Source of the DNA: Deltaproteobacteria bacterium
Lineage (GTDB): Bacteria; Myxococcota_C; UBA6777
NCBI GenBank assembly: GCA_002731275.1
Contig: PCBK01000133.1
Coordinates: forward strand, 50,183-114,182
DNA length: 64,000 bases
Direction: 5' to 3'
Part shown: positions 18,145 through 25,535 of the stretch, in pieces
How positions within the stretch are numbered: position 1 is the first letter of the stretch
Layout: each line of letters starts with the position of its first letter
Program-made: the position numbers and the translations under genes
Notes under the pieces: model-generated
Databases searched by the model: none
Seen by the model: only the letters and a program-made list of their open reading frames with translations
Told to the model about the DNA's origin: nothing

Positions 18145-19530
18145 GTGAATATCCATGACTTTCATAAGTTGAAGCGTTCTGTCAATCGGGTAGGACCCGA
18201 AGATTTGCGCACTCTTGTCTGTGAACTCCAGACCATCACCCCAATCCTCGGAGGCGGAACGAGCAATCGTCAGGTCGATGAGGTCGATTTTATACGTGTT
18301 CCAGGTGTTCGGAGTCAACTGAGACAGTGGTTCCGAGCAGTCTTTGCACATCGTTATGATACAACCAAAGAACTCTACGAGGCAGAGAGGAGCTTGTGGG
18401 GAGGAATGTGTGATCAGAAGGCCAAGGCTTCTTGTGTCTGCATCCAGATCGAGCTTGTCACTTCGAAAAAAGAGATTGAGGTTGATAGGGGACAACTCGA
18501 TTATAATGTCCCTGGATTTTATGCCATGTGGCCAGCTCGTGGCACGAAAGAAGATAGACCTGCGCCACGGATCCACGAAGGTGTCACCTTTCGATTGCAT
18601 CTGACCTATCCTGACACACGACGAGATGAGGTAGAAAAATCGTTGAAGGCCTGGATCTTGTTTGGTGGGTATGGCTCTCGAACTCGTCGAGGATGTGGAA
18701 GTTTTATGCTTCTTTCTCTCAAAAATGATTCAGGTGAAGACTTGCCTCTCTCCGATTGGCTTCCTTCTGGAAAGGGCTTTTCTGCAGAGCGCCTCATCCC
18801 TGAACTTCGTCGCCTGTTAGGTGATGATCTTTTTAGACCAGATGCACGCCTGAATCGAGATTTTGGAAGTCTCTATGGAGCTAGTTGTTGTGTCGGACTT
18901 CCTGGTCCCAAAGGGAAGCATAAGTGGATTGAGAGTATCGATTGGTTAGGAAACTTCCGACAACAACCTGCAAACTATGTGGGCGATCCATACTTTGCGC
19001 GTGCTCCAGGGAGGCAACGAAATCGGCCTGGACGTTCAAGATGGCCTGAACCCGATAAACTCCGGCGGATCTCTCGAGAACCTCGTGGTGGATGGGACCA
19101 CGAGCCTCGACATAACGATAGGATCGTCTGGCCTAGGGCTTCCTTTGGGTTGCCCATCAACGGTCGATTTGCTGGTCGCGGTGAACCTCGACCCTTTGAG
19201 CTACAATGGAAGGACAAGGAGGGAAAGGAACATTCACGCCTTGCCTCTCCTCTCATCTTGAAAGCCATGCCTCTCGATAATGGACAATTCGTACCGATCG
19301 CTCTTTGGTTGGATCGTCGATATCCAGACGAGGGGAAGATCTGCTTAGCCAAAAAAGATAGTCGCGTTAGTCGATCTGAAGCTGATTTCGATGAACTCGT
19401 TGCTCCTGAAGATACAGCAAGATTTGCTCCTCTTGCTCATGGTCAGAATGCGAGTTCTGGTCAACGCATGCAAGAGGCCTTTTTTCACTGGCTCCAGCAC
19501 CGAAATCTTGCAGTGGAGGCGATACGATGA
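18145..19530 (+). CDS. cmr1: Cmr1, type III-B RAMP protein
   Basis: A 461-residue RAMP subunit of the type III-B effector complex; Cmr1 sits at the end of the complex and helps position the target RNA. It shows the family N-terminus LVCELQTITPILGGG and the VRSQLRQWFRAV segment matching IRGxLRxWWR of Cmr1. It also has the glycine-rich GGYGSRTRRGCGS loop (residues about 173-185). A second RAMP half follows, with more basic, Arg-rich sequence around residues 290-330. The start is GTG at 18145, after AAGGAGG. Its 3' end overlaps cas10 by four bases (ATGA), so translation is coupled. Confidence 0.9.
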   Translation: MNIHDFHKLKRSVNRVGPEDLRTLVCELQTITPILGGGTSNRQVDEVDFIRVPGVRSQLRQWFRAVFAHRYDTTKELYEAERSLWGGMCDQKAKASCVCIQIELVTSKKEIEVDRGQLDYNVPGFYAMWPARGTKEDRPAPRIHEGVTFRLHLTYPDTRRDEVEKSLKAWILFGGYGSRTRRGCGSFMLLSLKNDSGEDLPLSDWLPSGKGFSAERLIPELRRLLGDDLFRPDARLNRDFGSLYGASCCVGLPGPKGKHKWIESIDWLGNFRQQPANYVGDPYFARAPGRQRNRPGRSRWPEPDKLRRISREPRGGWDHEPRHNDRIVWPRASFGLPINGRFAGRGEPRPFELQWKDKEGKEHSRLASPLILKAMPLDNGQFVPIALWLDRRYPDEGKICLAKKDSRVSRSEADFDELVAPEDTARFAPLAHGQNASSGQRMQEAFFHWLQHRNLAVEAIR

Positions 19531-21725
19531 AGAAGACATTGTTGCTTATCGCTATCGGTCCTGTACAAGAGTTCATCGCCCAGGCTCGACGCTCTCGCGA
19601 TTTGTGGTTTGGCAGTCATCTCCTCAGCGAGCTCTCTCGTGCAGCCGCCAGCGCCATCGCCCGGTTCCCAAACTCTGGGGATCATTCAAAGGCTACGGTC
19701 GAAAACGAGCGTTTGATATTTCCGGCTTTCAAAAGTGTTGATGAGGCTCGGTCTGAACTTGTGTATTGTCCTGCTCCATACCGAAATCAGGGAGAACCTC
19801 CTCGCAACATTGCGAACAAGCTCCTAGCTGTTTTGCCCACCGAGCATGATGGGAGTGAGGTCGCAAAGCAAGTTCGAGAGGCTGTCTTTAAACGTTGGAG
19901 AATGATTGCAAATGAATGTTTTGCGGGCAACAACAGACGCATTACCGCTCTCATTGAACCTTCTGTGCTCCGTACTGATGCACAAGGATGCAGAGCAGCC
20001 TGGGATGAACAGATTGACACCTTCCTCGAATTTTATGCTGTATGGTCGAGTTTCGGAGCAAAGGAGTATGTAAGTACCCTGGAAACTCTGGAGAGAGAGC
20101 TTTTTGCCAGAAAACATCTGAAAGACTTTTCCGGCTGGCAACACCAACGGGGGAATGTTCCCAAGTCCAGCCTCGATGGGGCCAGAGATACTGTTCTTGT
20201 CCGAAGTGACCCTACGAATAGAGACTTGTGTCGGGCCAGACATCAATACCGGATAAGCGATGGAGAGCAGCTCGATGCCATCGGTCTCATCAAAAGAACT
20301 GGTGGTGAACCCGGGCAATTTATCCCTTTGGCATACATCACTATTGCACATTGGTTACTCATAGCTCAAGAACGATGCCCTGATGCACTGCACAATTTAC
20401 AGAATAAATGTGAGGAACTTGATCTGGGAGCTGTCGACTCTCGCTTTCTCTTTTGGGAGAGATGTCCTTGTTATCGTGCTGATGCACAGGTCTTTTTCGA
20501 AGACCGCTGGAGAAGCATCTTTATCGACAAAGAGGGTGTGGACTCTCAGAAACTCTCGCGGATGGATGCAAAATCGGAGAGATTCTCGGGGACAAGGCTC
20601 GACGAAATTACCAAAGAAGCAAAGGATTTTGGTCGGGATTTTGTGCTCCCCATCCTAGAAAAAAACCGTTCTCCCTATCCGTACGTTGCCTGTCTCGTGG
20701 CAGATGGCGATAAGATGGGATCCTGTCTCAAAAAGTTGACTCAACTCTCCGATTCTCAAGACTCTTCTCTAATCTCAGCTCATCAAAACTTCTCACAAAT
20801 CCTCTCTCGCTTTGCCACAGATGCCCGTCGAATCGTACAGGAAGAACACAAAGGCGCTCTCATCTATGCAGGGGGAGACGATGTCTTAGCGTTCTTGCCT
20901 CTTCAGGATGTGCTCTCTTGTGCTCTGAAACTCAAAGATGCCTTCAAGGCCAGAATGAAAGAAGCCCTGCCACAAACCCAAGAAAATGAACATCCCACGC
21001 TCTCCGTAGGGATCGGAATTGGGCATTTCCTCGAAAATATGGGGCATCTACTCAAACTCGGACGCCGGGCCGAAGTTCTTGCCAAGGGCAAAGAGTTTGC
21101 TTCCAGGGGACTCGATCGCGATGCACTAGCGATTATCCTCGACAAACGCTCTGGAGGTATCTCATCCTGGCGGTCTCGCTGGGGAGAAAAGCCTACTCAT
21201 CTGATACAACAAGCCATTCGAAATCTCCAGAGCCGACCATCAAAAGTCTCCTCTGTCGATGAGGTTGTTGGAACAGATGATACTCTTTTAACTGTTGCCT
21301 CCGAACGACAAGGGTTCCCTTCGACGAAGCTCTACGAACTGCGGGAGCTCCTTCTACGTCTGCCGAAACCCAGAGATGTCAACGAGAAGCTCAGGAATAT
21401 GACTCCAGATCGACAAGCAGAAGATGAACTGGCCTGGAGCCGAACACTTCAGAAGGAAGTGGGGAGAGTTATCAGCAAGGCTGGGACCTCTCCTGGTAAG
21501 GATCCAGACAAGAAAAGCAAGTGGACCCCTGCGCTGTTGGGACTCTCTTTCGAAGGTTTGGAAGAGGTTTCTTCCGAAGAACCTAGTCAGCACTATCGCT
21601 TGTTATATCAGAGAATCGAGAATTGGCTTCAGAGGATGCTGATCGCCCGGGTCTTTGTCGATGCCCAGAACTCCCTTGAGCCCAAAGGTTCGAGTCAAAC
21701 ACCCGATGCTGAAGGGGGCGAGTGA
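19527..21725 (+). CDS. cas10: Cas10/Cmr2 without HD domain, GGDD palm intact
   Basis: A 732-residue large subunit of the Cmr complex. It starts directly with the palm-like fold (LLIAIGPVQEFIAQARRSRDLWFGS). The N-terminal HD nuclease domain found in many Cmr2 proteins (about 200 residues before this motif) is absent. The second palm has CLVADGDKMG (about 389-398) and YAGGDDVLAF with GGDD at 449-452, the active site for making cyclic oligoadenylates. Cys-containing stretches around 275-315 may bind zinc. With the HD domain missing, the complex should act by RNA cleavage (Cmr4) and second-messenger production, which fits the SAVED effector next door. Its stop overlaps the cmr3 ATG (TGATG). Confidence 0.93.
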   Translation: MKKTLLLIAIGPVQEFIAQARRSRDLWFGSHLLSELSRAAASAIARFPNSGDHSKATVENERLIFPAFKSVDEARSELVYCPAPYRNQGEPPRNIANKLLAVLPTEHDGSEVAKQVREAVFKRWRMIANECFAGNNRRITALIEPSVLRTDAQGCRAAWDEQIDTFLEFYAVWSSFGAKEYVSTLETLERELFARKHLKDFSGWQHQRGNVPKSSLDGARDTVLVRSDPTNRDLCRARHQYRISDGEQLDAIGLIKRTGGEPGQFIPLAYITIAHWLLIAQERCPDALHNLQNKCEELDLGAVDSRFLFWERCPCYRADAQVFFEDRWRSIFIDKEGVDSQKLSRMDAKSERFSGTRLDEITKEAKDFGRDFVLPILEKNRSPYPYVACLVADGDKMGSCLKKLTQLSDSQDSSLISAHQNFSQILSRFATDARRIVQEEHKGALIYAGGDDVLAFLPLQDVLSCALKLKDAFKARMKEALPQTQENEHPTLSVGIGIGHFLENMGHLLKLGRRAEVLAKGKEFASRGLDRDALAIILDKRSGGISSWRSRWGEKPTHLIQQAIRNLQSRPSKVSSVDEVVGTDDTLLTVASERQGFPSTKLYELRELLLRLPKPRDVNEKLRNMTPDRQAEDELAWSRTLQKEVGRVISKAGTSPGKDPDKKSKWTPALLGLSFEGLEEVSSEEPSQHYRLLYQRIENWLQRMLIARVFVDAQNSLEPKGSSQTPDAEGGE

Positions 21726-22924
21726 TGCCTGCAAAAGATTTGATTTTGTTCCCGCGTGATGGCTTCTTCTGCAAAGATGGTCGAGGCTGGAAGAGCAGCG
21801 AGAGCGGTAGAAGTCGGAGTCTCGACTGGCCCTATCCTTCGACGATGTTGGGGGCTCTGTGTACTTCGTGGGGCCTGCGTCTGGAGTCTCAAGATGAGCG
21901 CCTACTCAACAAAAATGAATGGTTGGCTCTCAAGGATAAGCTCTCTGTAGATATCCTGATGCCCGTCCAGAAGAGCCCTTTTGAGGCGTCAGAAAATGCC
22001 CGGCTGATGTGGCCTACCCCTGCCGATAGTTTGTATCTCGAAAATGTATCTGAGATCTTCCCTTTGACTCCAACCCCAAACCCCAAAGAGATCGGAACCT
22101 TGGGGACTGAACTTTCAGATTCTGAGCAGGAGGCCATGGATTCTCTGTGGAGGCCTCGTGTTCCCTACGAAGGGAAACCTTTAGAGAAGCCAATGTGGTG
22201 GGAACACGAGGAATTCATCAGCTGGCTCTCTGGAGAGACGTTCCAAAGACACATCAAGGAAGAAATACAATCTCGTTCGTTGGGGCGTCGGATGCAGGTC
22301 CAAGTGAGTATCGATTATTCGACACAGGCGACCCTGCATGGTTCGATGTTCTCAACTGATGTCGTCGAGACTTTATGTGGGATGGAGAAGCCAGGGACGT
22401 ACTTAGAGTGGGCGTTGGCTGTTCGCTTTCAATCGACCCAGGAGCTCGGTGGATTTCCTGATCAACCCCTATTCTTAGGAGGGCGACGTCGCACCCTTTT
22501 GCCTGAACAAGCACCTGAAGACCTGTTTTCGTTCCCCGAAGAGATCCTCAAAGCTGCCGAGCAAAAGAAGCCCAAGGGGCTGCGCTTGTTTGCTTTAACG
22601 CCTGCGCACTTTGCTTCGGGCTGGTGTCCCAAACCCTTTAAGCCCAAAAATGGACAGTTTTTGGGTGAAATCGAAGGGATGGAGCTCGTGTTGAGAGCGG
22701 TCTGCTGCTCTCGACCGCTTCACGTTTCTGGATGGGATCGGGCGAGTCACGAACCCAAATCCACTAAAAGACTCGTCGCACCAGGTTCGGTGTTCTTTGT
22801 CCAAAAAGCAGATGGGGGTGTTTTTGCTGCTGAAGAAATCAGGCGCCTTTGGATGGCTTCTTGGGGAGAGGATACCCGAGAGGGCTATGGTCGCTTTGTC
22901 GCGGGAATTTGGAACGTTGGGTAG
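21725..22924 (+). CDS. cmr3: Cmr3, type III-B RAMP protein
   Basis: A 399-residue subunit that pairs with Cas10 at the foot of the Cmr complex and binds the crRNA 5' tag. Family features are the N-terminal FPRDGFFCKDGRGW and the WPYPSTMLGAL segment (Cmr3 proteins carry a P-x-T-xx-GAL element here). The C-terminal GYGRFVAG is the usual RAMP glycine-rich loop. The ATG at 21725 overlaps the cas10 stop by one base; the GTG three bases earlier is less likely. It is followed by a 70-base gap to cmr4. Confidence 0.85.
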   Translation: MPAKDLILFPRDGFFCKDGRGWKSSESGRSRSLDWPYPSTMLGALCTSWGLRLESQDERLLNKNEWLALKDKLSVDILMPVQKSPFEASENARLMWPTPADSLYLENVSEIFPLTPTPNPKEIGTLGTELSDSEQEAMDSLWRPRVPYEGKPLEKPMWWEHEEFISWLSGETFQRHIKEEIQSRSLGRRMQVQVSIDYSTQATLHGSMFSTDVVETLCGMEKPGTYLEWALAVRFQSTQELGGFPDQPLFLGGRRRTLLPEQAPEDLFSFPEEILKAAEQKKPKGLRLFALTPAHFASGWCPKPFKPKNGQFLGEIEGMELVLRAVCCSRPLHVSGWDRASHEPKSTKRLVAPGSVFFVQKADGGVFAAEEIRRLWMASWGEDTREGYGRFVAGIWNVG

Positions 22925-22994
22925 TACAAAACTACATCTCGAAATATACAACTCTTTCTTTTTTGAACCTTTCGCTTCACAAGGAGCTTAGACG

Positions 22995-23864
22995 ATGGTC
23001 ATTCGATCTTTTTTGATCCACGCGCTCTCCCCCGTTCATGCTGGCACCGGGCAATCTGTCGATGTGATCGACCTGCCTATCGCACGGATGAGTTCAACTG
23101 GGATTCCTATCATTCCAGGCTCTTCTATCAAGGGATGCTTGAGAGACACACTTACCGAGAGCCTTGGTGATAAACTTGAGGTTGTCTTTGGACCCGATTC
23201 CAATAACGCATCAGACCACGCCGGGGCTGCTGTTTTTAGTGATGCCCGGTTGCTCGCACTCCCAGTAAGGAGTTTTCGAGGCACGTTTGCCTGGGTCTCG
23301 TCTCCTTTGCTGTTGTCTCTCGCCCGTCGTGACCTGAAAGAAGCCGGCCTGGATGTACCAAAGCCTGGGTTTGCGACTGAGCGCCGGGCCTATATCGGCT
23401 CCTCTTGTCTCAATACCCACACCATCGAGGGGGTTCAGAGATGTTATCTCGAAGATCTCGATCTTCCTGTGAGGATGGAACCATGGGTCGATGCATGGTC
23501 GGCTTTGTTGGCGCCGCTTGTCGCGGGAGATAGTCATGTGGATTCTTTCAAAAATCGCTTTGTGGTCGTCGATGATGAGACGATGACTTTCCTCTGGGAG
23601 ACCGCGACGCAAGTAGACGCTCGTGTCTCTATCGATTCTGAGACTCGAACGGCCAGAGATGGCGCGTTGTGGTATGAGGAGTCCTTACCTCCTGAGACCC
23701 TGTTGATAGGTCTGTTGGCTACCCACCATAGTTTAAAGCCGAAGGTACAGCTCGAGGACAAGGAGGTCATGGAGCTCGTGTTGGGGGAAGAGAGTATCGT
23801 GCAATTTGGTGGGAAAGCCAGCGTTGGCCGAGGCCGTTGCCGTTTGCTGTCACTCAGCGCATAA
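22995..23864 (+). CDS. cmr4: Cmr4, backbone RAMP nuclease
   Basis: A 289-residue backbone subunit that would be present in several copies along the crRNA and cut the bound target RNA every six bases. The N-terminus LIHALSPVHAGTGQSVDVIDLPIAR contains the conserved Asp in VIDLPI, thought to be the catalytic residue of Cmr4. IPIIPGSSIKGCLRDTL is the classic RAMP motif next to the crRNA. A C-terminal FGGKASVGRGRCRLL is the glycine-rich loop. So RNA cleavage should be intact. AAGGAGC lies eight bases before the ATG. Confidence 0.92.
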   Translation: MVIRSFLIHALSPVHAGTGQSVDVIDLPIARMSSTGIPIIPGSSIKGCLRDTLTESLGDKLEVVFGPDSNNASDHAGAAVFSDARLLALPVRSFRGTFAWVSSPLLLSLARRDLKEAGLDVPKPGFATERRAYIGSSCLNTHTIEGVQRCYLEDLDLPVRMEPWVDAWSALLAPLVAGDSHVDSFKNRFVVVDDETMTFLWETATQVDARVSIDSETRTARDGALWYEESLPPETLLIGLLATHHSLKPKVQLEDKEVMELVLGEESIVQFGGKASVGRGRCRLLSLSA

Positions 23865-23877
23865 AAGGAGGTTTCCG

Positions 23878-24267
23878 ATGACACGAGATCAATTACGAGC
23901 CCAACACGCACACACCTGCGTCGAGTCTGTCGATGACAAAAACTGGAAAGATTACAAGATCCTTGTCTATGGCCTCGGGCCTAACATCATGCGAAGCGGT
24001 CTATCTGCAACGGTTTCTTTCATCCAACGCAATAAAGGAAGTGCCGCTGTCAAGTTACTCTGGGAGCACCTTGCAGGTGCTGGTATCCCCAATATCCCTG
24101 AGAAGCCCCTTGAGATTCCTGCTGCAATTCGTGCGCTTGATGTGGATAATTACATGTTGACGACGCGCGAGCTACTCAAGTGCTCGGTGTGGTTTAAGCG
24201 AGCTGTTCAAGCGTACTCCTCTGAGAGAGATAAGAGTGCGACTGGAGCGGAAGAGGGAGAAAGCTGA
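23878..24267 (+). CDS. cmr5: Cmr5, small subunit
   Basis: A 129-residue, mostly helical protein of the size of Cmr5, which forms the second filament (belly) of the Cmr complex and contacts target RNA. It has an N-terminal helix (RDQLRAQHAHTCVESV), the LGPNIMRSGLSATVSFIQRN segment that matches Cmr5 (small residues then FIQ), and a LTTRELLKCSVWFKRA C-terminal helix typical of the family. AAAGGAGG lies six bases before the ATG at 23878. It overlaps cmr6 by one base. Confidence 0.88.
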   Translation: MTRDQLRAQHAHTCVESVDDKNWKDYKILVYGLGPNIMRSGLSATVSFIQRNKGSAAVKLLWEHLAGAGIPNIPEKPLEIPAAIRALDVDNYMLTTRELLKCSVWFKRAVQAYSSERDKSATGAEEGES

Positions 24268-25475
24268 TGCGTAACTCGCTTGAGTTTCTGAGACGTTTTG
24301 ATGGGATACAGCATCTGGACCTTGCCTATGGTATGTTGGCTCCCGTTGCATACACAGGGGAGGAAGAAGGAAAGATCCCCAAAGACAACAGGGATGATTG
24401 GTTTTCCTGTCTAGAGAAGATTCAGATTTCGCCAGATTATCGTGGGGGCTATACGCGTTGGAAGAACAGCTTTTCCCATGATAAGGACATACACCTCTTT
24501 GAGATTACCTTGCGCTCTCGTCTTTTGTTGGGTCATGGAAATCCAGCACCGACAGATGTAGGTTTGACAGTTCATCATACCTGGGGTGTACCCATGTTAC
24601 CAGGGCCATCCATCAAGGGGGTCGTTTCACATTATCTGGAGGCGAGCTATGGGCCAAAGGATAACAAAAAATCCCCTTTTGATGAGGAACATCCAGAGCC
24701 AGATAGACGTATTTTTCAGGGGGTGCGTTGGGAAGGAAAGCGGATCGAGCATGGTCCTGGACTGATCTACCGGGAGCTCTTTGGAGCACCTGCGGCAAGA
24801 ACGGACAACCACTTTCCTATCGATGCAGACGCTCAAAAGGAGGTATTCCCTTCTGAATCGAGAGGAACAGCTGTTTTTTATGACGCTTGGATGATACCAC
24901 CTGATGATAGTGATGAGCAGGGAAAGACACCATTCATCAAGGATATTCTCACAGTTCATCAGCGCAGCTATTATGAGAGTTTCGGTGAAAAATCGCCAAA
25001 TGATTGGGATGACCCAAATCCCGTGGCATTTCTCACTGTTCGTCCGGGGACCCGGTTTTTGTTAGCTTACTCCGTACCGAAAGAACGCTCGGAGATGTTG
25101 CTCTCTTTGCTGAAAGATTCCCTTGATGAATGGGGGATTGGTGGGAAGACATCAGCTGGTTATGGGCGTTTTTCGAAGGATTGGGAAGAGGTCCGGTTGG
25201 AGAAGAAGGTACGCATTTCAAAAGACAGCATCGTTTTCGAGTTCGAGAAGGCATTTGATGCGTTCATTGAGGGAGGTCCTGGAGTGAAAGGAAAGATGAA
25301 GTTTGTAAAGGAGAATTGGGAGGAGAAGCTGCTGGCTTTGGAGAATGTAGATGAAAGGGTGAAAGCCTGGGAGATCATCAAAGGTAAGAGCTCTGTTGAC
25401 GGTAAGTCCAGAGTGCAAAGGAATGGCAGTACGAAGAAGTGGCTCAAGGAAATCAAGGACAAGCTCAAAGGCTGA
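24267..25475 (+). CDS. cmr6: Cmr6, type III-B RAMP protein
   Basis: A 402-residue RAMP subunit that caps the Cmr4 filament. Features are LRSRLLLGHGNPAPTDVGLT (the family's G-x-G-N-P element), VPMLPGPSIKGVVSHY (RAMP motif), a central variable part with ELFGAPAA, RGTAVFYDAW, and GIGGKTSAGYGRF, the glycine-rich loop. The region after residue about 310 is a Lys-rich extension not needed for the RAMP fold. The gene overlaps cmr5 and is followed after 60 bases by the STAND NTPase gene, which is likely cotranscribed. No cas6, cas1, cas2 or array follows. Confidence 0.9.
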   Translation: MRNSLEFLRRFDGIQHLDLAYGMLAPVAYTGEEEGKIPKDNRDDWFSCLEKIQISPDYRGGYTRWKNSFSHDKDIHLFEITLRSRLLLGHGNPAPTDVGLTVHHTWGVPMLPGPSIKGVVSHYLEASYGPKDNKKSPFDEEHPEPDRRIFQGVRWEGKRIEHGPGLIYRELFGAPAARTDNHFPIDADAQKEVFPSESRGTAVFYDAWMIPPDDSDEQGKTPFIKDILTVHQRSYYESFGEKSPNDWDDPNPVAFLTVRPGTRFLLAYSVPKERSEMLLSLLKDSLDEWGIGGKTSAGYGRFSKDWEEVRLEKKVRISKDSIVFEFEKAFDAFIEGGPGVKGKMKFVKENWEEKLLALENVDERVKAWEIIKGKSSVDGKSRVQRNGSTKKWLKEIKDKLKG

Positions 25476-25535
25476 GGGACTTTTTGGCTTGATGGTTTTG
25501 AGGTTTTTTGGCAGGTGGATTGGTAGGTACAGGTC

